A DNA stretch of 64,000 nt from Dasypus novemcinctus (taxonomy: Eukaryota; Chordata; Mammalia; Cingulata; Dasypodidae). Under the pieces are notes generated by a model. It worked only from the letters and a program-made list of their open reading frames with translations. It searched no databases and had not been told where the DNA came from. Location: positions 11,932,739 to 11,996,738 of the forward strand of contig NC_080701.1 in assembly GCF_030445035.2 (NCBI RefSeq), given 5' to 3'. The translations under genes were made by a program, and so were the position numbers. Positions within the stretch are counted from its first letter, which is position 1, and the number at the start of each line of letters is the position of its first letter. Shown piece by piece: positions 34,320 through 46,110 of this stretch.

Positions 34320-34460
34320 TCTCGACACTGCCTCTGACCAGCTGTGTGACCTTGGGCACATCACTTAGCTCCTTTCCACATCTCGATATCTTCAGTGTAC
34401 GGAAAGAGTATTGGTCCAGCTGTACTAGATAATTCCATTTAGCTCTAACAGCCATGAGTC
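34320..34460 (+). repeat. MIR fragment
   Basis: TGACCAGCTGTGTGACCTTGGGCACATCACTTAG is the conserved MIR core, followed by CCTTTCCACATCTCGATATC. Confidence 0.8.
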
Positions 34461-37400
34461 CATAGTTTTGATTACCAGCTCCACTCAGGAGTTCCTTATA
34501 GGATTCCAGATTTAAGACAAACTTACTGGTAGAGATGCATAAATAGCATCTAATTTAATAATGGATAATAGATCCAAGTTTAGTCAGCTAGCTGTTACAA
34601 GACAGTGTACACCGAGGTTGTGGTTTCAGCATTAACTAAAATGTAAAAAAAAAATCTCGGTTCACTTTTCCAAGTGCTTTCAGTTATGTGGTGTTTTTAA
34701 AGGGCACTCTTACTGTATTCCTCCTTGTTTTGGCAACAGAGGGATCCAAGAAGTCTTCTTTCTGGAGCCATGCATTCCTTCCCAGCGCAGGCAGCTACCG
34801 CGGTGCGTCCCTGGCCATCTTGGTCCCGTAGCACTGCGCTTTGAGATGACCTGACTCAACTGCTTTGGATTCCTAATCAAGAGCACTAATTCCTAGCATC
34901 CCCTAGAAGCTACCACAAGGGTTAGGCCCTTCTGGAGAGGAGCTATTTTTCATGGAAAATGCTTTTTTTCTTTAGGATGCTTGGGCTGGATGGAATTATT
35001 AGCACTGATTCCATCATGGCCTGAATTCTCGTCTCCACCAATGGCTTTTTGGCCAATGGCCTCTGTATGACTCTTGATGAGAGATTCCTAATAGGCCACT
35101 GAGGCCCATTTGCTGGGCAGGGCAGTTTGTCCAGCACATGGTCTTGGCAGCCAAGTGCAGGCCATGTCTAATACGCAGGGCAGACCATGACACCCCCCTG
35201 GCATTTTGAGGGTTCAGGACTATCTCATACTCTGCCTGAGACAGTGACTTCTTTTCTTGGTTAACAACTTTTTTGGTTCCCCTGAATTCAGGTACATGGA
35301 GAGATTTCAGGATAACCAAGAGATGTTTGCTTTCACTTTAGTGTAAAAGAGTTGCAAGGACTAAATGCATTACTTCATGAAAATCACATTAAACAAAGCT
35401 TGGTATAAACAAGCACTCGGTGAATGTTATTATTATCATCACTACCATCATAGACTCTTCATCACCAATGACCGGGACATGGTAGAGCGGCTGAAGTGAA
35501 AGAGAGGCTCCAGATAGAGCATGGTGTAAACTCACAAATGGGTGAACCAAGGCCCAGAGAAGAAACCTGCCTGACACAGAATTCACTAGGAGCACAAAGG
35601 GAATTAGAATCCAGGTAAGAATAATTTTTTTTTTATTTAAAGATTACCGAAGCCAGATAACATTTCCCAGAAAGTTTTGAGCCAATACAGTGACGGGATA
35701 ATCCTAGAGAAGTTCTTCTCCCCCTCCTTCTTTCCATGCACTCTTAAGCTTCCCTCCACAGGACCCACGGAGTCCCCTTGCTCCAGCCCTGCTTCCTGTC
35801 TCAGGTTTGTGGAAAACTGGGACACTTGTCACTGTTGGGAGAGCAGAAGGAATGCCAGGTTTATTCCAAGCCGGATCCCTTGGGGTAGAATGGAAATAAG
35901 GAAGGTTTTCTCCTGAATTTCACGAGTTCTTCCTTTTCAAACGACACTGCTTCATGGAGGCATTGGGTCACTTAGGCAAGTAGGGACCTTGGGCGTTTCA
36001 TTTGCCATGGGGTGCCCCGGCGCCTGGCGCGAGGCGTGGCACTTGGCGCTCGCAAACGTTGGTTGAACTCCCGAGCTCGCTGAGTTGTCCTCCTCTAAGC
36101 ATGCTAGGGGTTTTCAGACCGGCTTCTCATGAGCTGTTGATTTTCCCTCCAAGGTGTTGATTCTCCTTGGTCATGTGGGAAGGGCAGGCTGGAGAATCGG
36201 TTATCCCAGTCCTCAGCAGAGCCCACGTAATGCCAGCATCTTCTCACCTGGCACTTCCATTCGTGCTATTCCAAAGTAGTAAAACTGCCAGCGTTGGCTT
36301 CTGCCTGCCTTGTCCAGCGCCTGGTGGAAGGTCCACTGGGCAACGAACGGATCTGAGAGCAGTGACCGTAGGCAGAGGAAAAGCGCCCGAATAACACAGT
36401 TGGCAGGCCTCCTGCTTGGCAGTCCTGCCTTGGAAATCCTTTTCCGCCTCTGACTTCTGATGATTTCGGGGAGGGGGGTGGCACACGAGCATCTGTGCGG
36501 TGTTGGCCATGGGAACGCTGCCCAGGCAGACAGGGAAGGGCTTACAAATGTCCTTGTGACCGGGGGAAAGCCCATTTTTCATTACCCATGTCCCATCTGC
36601 AGGAATAGTAACTCCTTACAAATTAAACCTGGACCCAGAGGCCCGAGTCGTAAATCCTGTTTCAGGGCTTTATATTTCCCATTAGAATTGTTCTTGCACA
36701 TAAACAACAGATGGTGGAGATTAGTGAGACACGGTCTATCACGTGGAATAAATTGGTCTGAAGTGTGGATGGAGGGCGCTCATTTGGCAGTGTATAAATG
36801 TACACTGTAGCGTGCTTAGAGCTGCCTGGGCGTTTGGGGCAAAGCTTGCTAGAGTCAGAGTAAGAGGGACTTAGTCTGGAAGGAAACCCATTTCAAACAC
36901 TGTATGCTTTCCCTGAAATCCAAACCACGCTCTTCAAGTTGTTCAAAAAGCAGACGACTGCCATGTAAGCACAAGAGCACAGAACACAGGACCTCGTCAC
37001 TTTGTTTTTCTGGATTTTGCTCTGTTATGTTTTGAAGCAGGTGCATTGGCCTGTGAGTGTCTGCTCACGTGGGCATTTGGATGAACAAACCCAAGCAACC
37101 GATTTTGAGCCCCTCGGTTCTGTTTGATTGGAAATAAGCTTCCTCCTTGGGCCCTAATTTGCAGTGATGAATGGAATAGAAATGATTGGGAGCTTGTTGT
37201 AGACTGATCATGTCAGAGAGAAGCTGCGCTCGGTGTCGCAGTCAAGCTCCTTGCCCAGTTACTGGTGACCCCGGTGCTGGATCACCGCAGCTGGGCGCTT
37301 AGACCCAGCCCTCGAGGCTCACACCAAGGCACGCCAAGGTGGCCACCACAGGGCTTTACCCTCCCAGACCCCAGGAGCCGCCCAAGGCCAGCCCCATCAG

Positions 37401-37920
37401 GAGATGCAGTTCAAGACTCAGGGTGTTTCCAGCAGATCTGTGCCCTGCTGGCAAGGCTTGGAAAGCTTGCTCTGTGCATCTTAAGTTCAGTGTCCACTTC
37501 CGAGAATAGGGTAGTTGTTTGTTTCATGGTGAATTTGTGTTGCCAGGGCTGCCCTGCAATCAGGATGAGCCTATGATCTGGACAGTGTTTGTCTTTGGTC
37601 AAATGGAATATAAAGTGGCTGCTGGCAGGCTGCTACATTCCCAGATGATGTTCCATGAGCGACTGGCATGCTCCACTACTTGTAAATATTCATGATGTCT
37701 TTGACACCAGGCTAAACATCCCAGGTACTTCCCTCTTTCTTTTCTGACCTAGTTTATGTCCACTGACAGGTCTTGCTCGCTGTTCACTAGTCAAACACTT
37801 GTATATCTGTGGTCAAAATATGCATGCGGTACTTCATATGGAATCTGGCTAAGCCAGCTTAGGGTGGGAGTCTTATTCTACCACTTCCGGTGCTGTATTT
37901 TTATTAATTCCTTTTTAAGA
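34461..37920. other. Long stretch with little recognisable repeat
   Basis: Apart from a MIR-like 3' piece at about 35345-35440 (GCTTGGTATAAACAAGCACTCGGTGAATGTTATTATTATC), I see no repeats and no gene. The part 36500-37700 is the most single-copy-like in the window and could hold conserved non-coding sequence, but that needs an alignment. Frames of 112-139 codons on both strands show no known similarity. Confidence 0.4.
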
Positions 37921-38246
37921 TCTTATCAGGTTCAAACATTTTTATTATGAAATATTTTTAGATACAGAAAAATACAAAGAATAATATAACAACCATTCGC
38001 CCACTCTCCAATTCTATCAAGTTCCTTTTTTGGGGGGGACAGAGCATAAAAGACAGAGACACTTGATATGTCCTGGGTACCCCCAGTTTCGTGTCCTTCT
38101 GCTCTTCTCTTGTTCCTTCCTCTTTTCTTTGCTCCCTCCCCAGAAGTAAGCATTATCTCAACTTTGGTATTTTTCAATCTCATGCTTTCTTTTTTAAAAA
38201 ATACTGTTACTGTATGTGTATATGTCTTTAAAAATATACAGCATTG

Positions 38247-38373
38247 GGGAATGGATGTGGCTTAAGCAGTTGAGTGCCTGTTTCCCACAGGGGAAAGCCC
38301 GGGTTTGGTTCCCAGTTCCTGGTGCTTCCTAAAAACAAACAAACAAACAGTAAGCAAAAAAAAAAAAAAAAAA
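38247..38373 (+). repeat. Short DAS-type SINE monomer
   Basis: GGGAATGGATGTGGCTTAAGCAGTTGAGTGCC is followed by GGTTTGGTTCCCAGTTCCTGGTGCTTCC, (AAAC)n and A18. Confidence 0.85.
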
Positions 38374-38382
38374 CCCAATGCA

Positions 38383-38479
38383 GGGGAGCCAAGGTAGCTC
38401 GGTGGTTGAGTGCCGGCTTCCCACATATGAAGTTCCAAGTTCAATCCTGGCCTCGTACCTCAAAAATAAAATAAAATTA
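38383..38479 (+). repeat. Short SINE monomer, second of a tandem pair
   Basis: GGGGAGCCAAGGTAGCTCGGTGGTTGAGTGCCGG is followed by AAGTTCAATCCTGGCCTCG and AAAAATAAAATAAAA. A 9 bp spacer separates it from the first. The pair as a whole may be flanked by ACAGCATTG/ACAGCGTTG. Confidence 0.75.
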
Positions 38480-39298
38480 CACACATGCACACAGCGTTGT
38501 TTTACACATTTCAAAACTTTATAGACATGCCATAATTCTGTACTATCCTATAATTTGCTTTTATTTAGCGTTTTGCTTTTGGATTTTTATCCAACTGTAT
38601 CATTTTCCACTATAGTGCTGTGTAGCATACATTTTATGATTATACCATAATTTATTTATCTACTCTCCATTTGATTGATATTCCTCTCCCTCAACTCACT
38701 TGTTTTTCCAGTTTTATAAAACAATGTAATAAATATTCTAGTACATGCATCCTGTGTGCAGGTGAAAGATTTTTTTCCTAGGGTATATACCTAGAAGTAG
38801 AATTACCAAGTCTACAAATTCTGCCAATTTGCTGCACAAGATAGATGCCTACTAACAGGGTGTGTGATCTCATTTTTCCACGTCCTCCCAGCCCTTGGTG
38901 ATATCATATTAACATATTTCACCAATTTGAGGGTAAAATTTGCATTTCCCTAATTATGAGTACTTTGACTATTTTCCATGCACATTTTCCGTTTTCCTCT
39001 TCTGTGGTTTGCCTCTTTTCATACTTTGTCTCTTTTCCTATATAGATAATTATAGGTATATTAGATCTATTTGTCTCTTCTTTATTCATTTTTAGGAATT
39101 ATTTATTAATTTTGGACATAATCCTTTGTCAGTTTTAAGTGTTGCAAATGTCTTTTTCCTGGTCTATGCCTTGTCTTTTAACTTGGCTTATGTGTTTTTT
39201 GGTGAACAAAAGATGTATTTTTATGGACTAAAATTTAGTTTTATGGTTCACCCTTGTTTTATTTATTTATTTTTTGTATTTTAAAGGAAATCTTCCCA

Positions 39299-39656
39299 GG
39301 GAAGTGGATTTGGCTCAACTGATAGAGCATCTGCCTCCCATATAGGAGGTCCAGGGTTCAAACCCAGGGCCTCTTGACCCGTGTGGTCAGCTGGCCTATG
39401 CGCAGTCCTAATGTGCACAAGGAGTGCCTTGCGATGCAGGGGTGTCCTCTGTGTAGGGGAGCCCCATGCACAAGGAGGGCATACCACAGGGAGAGCTGCC
39501 CTGCATGAAAAAAGCATAGCCCACCCAGGAGTGACACCGCACACACGGAGAGCTGATGCAGCAAGATGACGCAACAAAAAGAGACACAGATTTCCTGGTG
39601 TTGTTGACAAGCATGTGAGCAGATACAGAAGAACACATAGTGAATGGACACAGAGC
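39299..39656 (+). repeat. DAS-type SINE without A-tail
   Basis: The head GGGAAGTGGATTTGGCTCAACTG and B-box-like GGTTCAAACCC are well preserved. The body ends at GTGAATGGACACAGAGCAG, where other copies continue to AAATAAATCTT plus poly-A. It abuts the 5'-truncated LTR at 39658, so a deletion or rearrangement probably removed both the SINE tail and the LTR start. Confidence 0.88.
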
Positions 39657-39657
39657 A

Positions 39658-39971
39658 GTGTCTTACTGGAATTGTTTAAAAGAGAATGAAATTCAGACAA
39701 AGAGAGAGAAAGCCATGGAAACAAGAAGCTGAAAACAACACACACAGAAGAGAAGGGAGAGACCAGCTGGTACCATCATGTGCCTTGGCACGTGGTAGAG
39801 GAGCCCAGGATCCCCGGTAGCCAGTGTGTGGGGAGAAAGCATTGCCTTGAGGATGCCTTGATTTGGACAGTCTCATAGCCTTAAAACTGCAAGCTTGTAA
39901 ACTAATAACTTTCAGTGTTAAAGTCAACCTATTTTATGGTATCTCCTTTCAGCAGCCTAGCAAACTAAAAC
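39658..39971 (+). mobile_element. MaLR-like LTR, 5' part missing
   Basis: It starts within the ACTGGAGTCCTTTATAAG region (here TACTGGAATTGTTTAAAAGAG) and continues with GCCTTGAGGATGCCTTGATTTGG and the end AGCAGCCTAGCAAACTAAAACA. Compared with 33794 about 150 bp are missing at the 5' side. Confidence 0.7.
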
Positions 39972-40122
39972 ACTATTTTTTATTGTTGATTTTTTTCTTC
40001 CATGTTCAGTTTCCTTTAATGACCCAGTTCTCCTTAGAGGGCACATGAAACCAGCTAGGCAATGCCCTAACTGAAGGCTTGGCCTACATGTTGGAAGGTC
40101 CCTTCCCAAACATACACTTGAA

Positions 40123-40942
40123 CTCTCCAGTGTGACAGAGGTGGACTCATTTGTGGTTTCCCTACACATGGCTCTTCTGTCCCTTCTATTTTAATCTTTA
40201 GTTGGTGCTGGGGTTGGTAGGTATATGTCCAAGAGACTTGAATCTTTGGGCTGTTCATGTGCCAACTGGGCCCCAAGACTCAATGGTGTTGTGACACCTA
40301 TTCTCCAGTTCATTGGACTCACCCGGGACAACTAACAAGGAGGTGAGGATTGACAACCACCACACCAAGGAACCGAGAGAGTCTACAACTGCAAGCAAGT
40401 GAGTCCCATCCATTGGCCATATGGGACTAAAGCCCCCTCTTAATTAGAGGTGGAGTGGGCATCACCATTCCAGAATCCTCAGGATTGGGGAATAACCTAT
40501 GGACTAGAATGGACTTACAGGTATTTTACTATAGACTTACTGTGATTCTAGCAAAGGAAGAAATTATATCATTGATGTGGAGGCAGTGACCACTGGAGGT
40601 TCTGAGGTCAGGGAGAGGGAAAATAGTTGTAATACAGGGGCATTTTGGGGACTTGGGAATTGTCCTGAATGACATTGCAGCGACAGATACAGGCCATCAT
40701 AAGTCTTGCCATAACCTACAGAATTGTGTTGGAGAGTGTAAACTTCAATGTAAACAATAATCCATGCTTAGTGGCAATGCTCCAAAATGTGTTCATCAAT
40801 TGCAATGACATTACCACATTAATGAAGGATGTTGTTAATAGGGGTAAATATGGGTGGTATGGGTCATATGGGAATCCCCTATATTTTTTATGTAACATTT
40901 ATGTAATCTAAATATCTCTTTTTAAAAAATAAATAAAAAAAA
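40123..40942 (+). mobile_element. L1 3' region inserted in the EEF1G pseudogene (sense)
   Basis: An 820 bp 5'-truncated L1 3' region ending in TTTATGTAATCTAAATATC and an A-rich tail. The flanking duplication ATACACTTGAA is exact (40112-40122 and 40943-40953) and equals pseudogene codons: joining the flanks restores the reading QRLFQVYVWEG, matching the parent frame. The 5' part (40140-40290) matches 6150-6360 in the same relative order. Confidence 0.93.
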
Positions 40943-41481
40943 ATACACTTGAAACAGTCTCTGGGTCTCCTCACTGCCAAGATCTAGTTTTTGCCATGTG
41001 TACAACTCATAGTCCACCTGTCAGTCTGGTCAGTGGAAGGGCAAGCTCCTGGCCTGGGAAGACACACAGTCAGAAATGGAGCTGCTATCATTGTTTCCAA
41101 AGAAGATGGCACTGGTAAAGGCTTGTCCAGTCACTGGAACATTCCAGTGACAAGGTTGCAGTTCGTGAAGGTCTGGTACCCAAAGCAGCGCTAAGAATAC
41201 AGCAAGGAACAGCCATCCTTGTCAAAGGACTCCTTCAAATATGGCGGCACCACAGGACATATGCCCTCATTGGACCCCGCACGCTTAAATTCCTCTATCA
41301 CAAAGGTTCTCCAGGTGAGCAAAGGGGTCTTTGGCCATCAGCTCAACAGCCAGCTGCTGCTCACTTTTATCCTTCTCCTCTTCAGGAGCAGAGACAGCTG
41401 CCCTTTTCTCCTCTTTCTGCTTAGTGGAACTGTCTCTTTTTGTGAGTTGTTATTTTTAGGCTGACTCTCTACAAACTTTTT

Positions 41482-42084
41482 TTTTTTAGATATACTTTTT
41501 TTTTTTTAAGATACTTAGATTACATAAATGTTACATTAAAAAATGTAGGGGATTCCCATATGCCCTACCCCCTCCCCCTCCCACACTTTCTCACATTAAC
41601 AACGTCCTTCATTAGTGTGGTACCATTTGTTAAAATTGTTAAGCACATTTTGGAGCATTGCCACTAATTGTGGATTGTAGTTTACATTATAGTTTAAACT
41701 CTCCCCTGCACAATTTTCTAAGTTATGACAAGATATATAGTGGCCTCTATCTGTCATTGCAACGTCATCCAGGACAGTTTCAATGACCCCAAAATGCCCC
41801 ATTTAACACATGTTTTTCCCTTGCCCTCCCCTCAGAACCTCTGGTGGCCACTGCCTCCGCATCAATGATAAGAGTTCTTCCATTGGTAGAATAACAATAA
41901 ATCTATAGTATAATAACAGTAAACCTACTCTAGTCCACTGTTCATTCCCCAATCCTGAGCATTCAGGGATGGTGATGCCCACTCCACCTCTAACTGAGAG
42001 GGGGCTTCGATCTCCTGGGGCAGATGGATGGGACTATCTTGCTTGCAGTCACAGACTCTCTCTGTTCCTTGGGATGGTCATTAT
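41482..42084 (-). mobile_element. L1 3' region inserted in the EEF1G pseudogene (antisense)
   Basis: A 603 bp antisense copy with poly-T at the left, then GTTACATTAAAAAATGTAGGGGATTCC and GGTGGCCACTGCC, up to CTCTGTTCCTTGGGATGG at the right. The 17 bp flanks CTCTCTACAAACTTTTT (41465-41481) and CTCTCTGCAAACTTTTT (42085-42101) differ at one base and lie in the AKKF region of the pseudogene. Confidence 0.93.
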
Positions 42085-42734
42085 CTCTCTGCAAACTTTT
42101 TAGCATCAAACTGGGCCATCTTCTCACAGAGTATCACATCCCCCAACACAGCCCGGAACTAGTGCTTCCTAATGCAAATGAGGAATCAGTGATTGCTTTG
42201 GGGAAGGCCTGGCAGAAAGAAGGCTCTGCAACCTGTTTGTAGAGACACAACAGGGCGTAGACAATTGTAGCATCAGCCAGAGTCACATGTTCACACACCT
42301 GAAAACTCTTCACCTTCAAATGAGCACCCAGCAGCCCCAGAATTTGCCTCACCACCTCCTTTGCATTCTCTGTGGCCTGCTTGTTGGGATGCATGATACC
42401 CAAGGGAGGAAACACCCAAATACTGGCTGGGGGCCTGTGCTGCTGGCAGCCTAGCTCACCCGCTGCACCTCCTGGACTGCTTCCCTGCAACTCCTCATTG
42501 TTCACATAGTAGGCAATGGTGCTGCTCTCAAATACCCAGAATCCATCGTCATTCCCAAATGCTGGAATTGGCTGGCAGGAAATTTGCAGAAAAATTCAGG
42601 AGCGTGGTTGGTTTGGCCAAAGTGGAATGGTGTGGTGGGCACACAGACCTGCTCAGCCATGGGCCTTGCAGGATAAGCAAACAGAGTCCCATCCGCCATG
42701 GTGATTCTGCAGAGAAGGCTATTGCTGGTTTCTC

Positions 42735-43290
42735 ATTTAATTACATGCAGTCAGAGAATATGGCCTGAATGACACGGATTCTTTGAAATGTGTTGAGATT
42801 TCTTCCGTCTCCTAATACTTGGTCAACTTTTGTGTACGTTCCATATGTGCTGGAAAAGGATGGAGAGTCCCCATTTCTTAGTGCAAGAATCTCTATGTAT
42901 CTATTAGATTAGTCTTGCTGATTGTATGTTCTAATTGTCTATGTCCTTAGAAATTTTTTATTCGCACAATTTCTCTCTTGCGGTTATTTTTGTTTTTGCT
43001 TTATATATTTTGTATCTATGTTGTTAGGTACATACATGTTCATGGCTGGTAGTTTTTTTGTATTATATTTTATTTAATGCTCCTTTTTAGTGCTTTTTGC
43101 CTTACTCTATATTTTTTTCTGGTTCATATTTCTTCCTCAGCATTCTGTTGCTTCTTATTAGCTTTACACAGAATATATTTTTCATCCACTTGTATTTTCA
43201 ACCTTTCTCTGTTTTTCTCTTCATATGTGTGTTCTAGGTTTGTCTCTGGCGAGCAAAATGGGGCTGCATTTCCTTAAATTTAAATTTTAT
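42735..43290 (-). mobile_element. Old L1/HAL1 segment, antisense, host of the EEF1G retrocopy
   Basis: ATTACATGCAGTCAGAGAATATGGCC, TTTGAAATGTGTTGAGATTTC, GGTCAACTTTTGTGTACGTTCC, TATCTATTAGATTAGTCTTGCTGATTG and GCTTTATATATTTTGTATCTATGTTGTTAGGTAC are ordered complements of an L1/HAL1 segment. The EEF1G start region abuts it. Confidence 0.7.
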
Positions 43291-43309
43291 TTCTAATAAT
43301 TGTAATCAC

Positions 43310-43905
43310 TCAATTATTAATAAAGTCTAAAGATACTAAAGAGTAAATACTGGGAAAGTTCCCCGTCTTCCCCTTTCTCCATCTTCCCTATCTTTCTTTC
43401 CAGAGGTGGTCAGTATTGTCACTTCCTTGCTAGAGATAATCATTGTGAATATAAGTAAATATATTGTGTATACTTATTCCTTTATGGTAGTGTTACAAGC
43501 ACTGTTTTATAACTTGCTTTTTCATCTCTTGGGGATTTATCCTTAACTGTTCATAAAGAACTTCCTCATTTTCTCTGAGTGACTGCGTATTAGTTTACTT
43601 TATGAATGTACCCTAATCTATTTAACCCACTCCCATTAGTGGAGTTTTAGGTAGTTTCCAATCTTTTACTATTACAAACAATGCTGCAATGAATAATCTT
43701 TACAAACATTATTTGAACATGTGCAAATATATCTATAGGATGAATTTGTAGAAGTGGATTTGCTGGAGCAAAGGGCATGAACTTGGGCATGTAATTCTGG
43801 TAGTTATAAATATTGCCCATTTACTTGCCATGGAGTTTTTCCAGTTTACACTCCCACCCACTTGTTTTCCCACTTCCGCATCTTATCAGCCAGAGGTCAG
43901 TCAAT
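43310..43905 (-). mobile_element. Old L1 3' end (antisense)
   Basis: GGTAGTTTCCAATCTTTTACTATTACAAACAATGCTGCAATGAATAA, GTAGAAGTGGATTTGCTGGAGCAAAGGG and CAGTTTACACTCCCACCC are complements of L1M 3' blocks in order. Confidence 0.75.
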
Positions 43906-44924
43906 AACATTTCTTTAAAAAAGCACATCTCTAGGTGTGTCTCTTGGTGACTGGTTTTCAAAACAAGGAACTGATTACCTTGGTGATGCTGAACTGGAAG
44001 AGTCAAACATGGGGTGGTGAGGCAACCCAGGAATTAGCAAGAGCAGGAAGCTGCTTCACCAGGGTTGGAGGACCAAGGCTGCCATGTTGCAGGATTCCAG
44101 GAGCCAGGGCCACCTGGAAGAAGCTGGAACCACAGTGAGCCTGCCTGGCAGGAGCTGAGACCTTACAGGAGTAGTGAAGAGGGCGATGGAGGAGAAGTAG
44201 CTACTGACAGAGAGCCCCTGGTGCAGAGAGGGAAGGGGGAGAAATATCCTGCTTCTCTTTTCTTCTGCCTTCCTGCTTTCTGCCAGTGCCTCCAATTTCT
44301 GGAAACTACCTGAATTCAACAAGAGAGCTTGGAAAAGGCATTTCCATATGACACAGTCCAGGGCAGAGGAGGGTGGGGAATGGATCTAAGAGCAAAACAA
44401 CCAATGACTCAGCCCCATTCTCACCCTTCTACCTATATTCAGCTCCCAAAGAACAATAACATTATACTTCTGCCTGGCAGAATGCAACTTACCTTTATAG
44501 CAACTCAGACACTTGAGTCATTTCCCCCACAAAGGGACCCATAAAGTTCCATCACCCACCATATCACCTCAATTGACCAGGACTCCTTTTGATGAATGGT
44601 TCTTCCCTTCAAGTGTGAATGTGGTTTTTCTGATTGTAACTTAATTGTGATCAATATCCCTCTTACAAAATAGTCTGGGAACAGGAAAGAAAACCAAAAA
44701 GAAATCATTGGTTGACATATACATTCAAAAATAGGCAGAGCTGGTCAGTCGTCAGGTCTCTAACTGGCCATAAAACCAACAGATACTTATCACTTTCTTC
44801 TACCTCTGCCAGCACTTGGCCATTTGGGATTCTTTACCTAGAGGAGTGACTCATCCAGTTTTCCCAAAGGGACTTATTTCTTACTAGGCCTGCCTTTATT
44901 GGGTGAAGTGCCTTTCATTGACTT
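43906..44924. other. Unassigned stretch
   Basis: No gene or repeat recognised. Overlapping short frames on both strands at 43935-44322 have no known similarity. Confidence 0.35.
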
Positions 44925-45075
44925 TTTAAAAAAATGTATTTTTAATTTATTTTTTAAAAATACTTAGATTACATAAAATGTTTTATTAAAAAAATAGGGG
45001 ATTTCCATAAACCTTGCTCCCCACACCTCCCACTTTCCCCCACATTAACAAATTCTTTTCATTCGTGTGGTACTC
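44925..45075 (-). mobile_element. L1 3' end, short antisense fragment
   Basis: AAAATACTTAGATTACATAAAATG, AAAAAAATAGGGGATTTCC, CACTTTCCCCCACATTAACAA and CGTGTGGTAC match the terminal ~140 bp of the L1 3' end at 41482. Confidence 0.85.
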
Positions 45076-45724
45076 CATTGACTTTTATAATGGGTCATGA
45101 AATCCTAAGAGGCACTCCAGAGAATTCTTTCACTTCCAGACCTAGATTACTTGCCGCTCTGAGTATCATAAATCTAATTTTCCCTGGGGATTGGACACTA
45201 GTCTCTTCGGCCAGTAGGATAGCCCCTTTCTCTGCCCATTGGTTCAGTGGCGTGAGGAGCCCACAGTAGCCAGATGGCATTCTCAACTTCCAATGCTGTG
45301 AAATCATCCTTGTGTCCCTGGTGAAAGCATTCCTCTCTTGGGTGTCAATACTTTACATGCAGCAGAGCCCAAGGTTGCACAAGTGGGAACAAAAATGTTG
45401 TGAATGGGTTGCTAGGTGTAGCGAGAGAAGTCATTTTTCTATCTTTTCATTTCTGGCCCTACATATTTCGACTATGGGAGATTAGGTCCTGGTTTAAAAG
45501 ACGTCCTACACGCTCTCAGGTCAACATCCCACAGGGTGTTGGTCTCCCTGCAGAACTGAGCCCTCCATGGGTTATTCCGCCAGATGCTTCTTGGTGATAA
45601 GGTCATAGTAAAACCAGCAGGGCAGAAAAGGGCTGCGAATGGAAAGGAGAACAAAATAAGCAACGACTGGCAAACTCGAATCGGTCCCATCCAATGCTTT
45701 GATTTTTGCTAATCTGATCATTAC
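45076..45724. other. Unassigned stretch
   Basis: No gene or confidently named repeat. It may be an old LTR given its even texture, but I cannot show ends. Confidence 0.3.
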
Positions 45725-46110
45725 GCAATGACATATCAATAAGTTTTTATTTTTTATTTCCTTTGAATATCTTTCCACGTATCTAAGAGCCACTTGGATT
45801 TCTTTTTTCTGTTGAACTGTCAATCTTGTCTGTTTTTCTTTGAATTGTTGATTCCTCTTTATGTATTAGTGAAAGCAGCCTCTGTCTATGGCATGAATTG
45901 TAAATACTTTTTTTCCCAGATTTAAAAGCCACTTTGTCATATGGTACATTTTTAAAAACACATTTAGGTTTATTTCTGGACTTGTTGTCTTGATCTATTT
46001 ATGAATTCTTATTACATTGCTTTTTAAATTTCTCATGATCTGATATTATCGCTTAATATTTGGTGGAAGCTAATCCTCTCCTTTTATTCTTCATTTCAGA
46101 ATCTTCCTGG
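45725..46110 (-). mobile_element. Old L1 segment (antisense)
   Basis: TTTTTATTTTTTATTTCCTTTGAATATC, GTTGAACTGTCAATCTTGTCTG and GGACTTGTTGTCTTGATCTATTTATGAATTC have the low-complexity T-rich texture and order of an antisense L1. Diverged. Confidence 0.5.

Larger units (their letters stand above)
37925..39298 (-). mobile_element. Old L1, antisense, with SINE monomers inside
   Basis: CAAACATTTTTATTATGAAATATTTTTAGATAC, TATATACCTAGAAGTAGAATTACC, ACTAACAGGGTGTGTGATCTC and TTTTGGTGAACAAAAGATG are complements of ordered L1 3' blocks. Two short SINE monomers (38247-38479) lie within it. It is diverged and non-coding. Confidence 0.65.
39985..42716 (-). pseudogene. EEF1G: EEF1G processed pseudogene, split by two L1 insertions
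   Basis: This is an intronless retrocopy of elongation factor 1-gamma, the GST-like subunit of the eEF1B complex. On the minus strand the start ATG is at 42697-42699 (MADGTLFAYP; parent MAAGTLYTYP). Recognisable blocks follow in order: [114 protein letters not shown] and WEGTFQHVGQAF. A 3' UTR with GTCATTAAAGGAAACTGAACATG ends near 39985. There are about 20 residues missing near the N terminus, in-frame stops (for example in the WYSEYRF region) and frameshifts. L1 pieces at 41482-42084 and 40123-40942 break it into three exonless segments. It cannot encode the protein. The assignment is firm. Confidence 0.95.

Noticed and set aside
40123-40942. A 5' inversion (twin priming) in this L1 insertion
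   Set aside because: The part near 40140-40290 first seemed inverted, but the copy at 5572-6360 has the same blocks in the same relative orientation, so this is the normal order.
42134-42699. Minus-strand frames as a functional eEF1G-like gene
   Set aside because: The copy is intronless, frameshifted, lacks about 20 residues near its N terminus and is interrupted twice by L1; it is a processed pseudogene.
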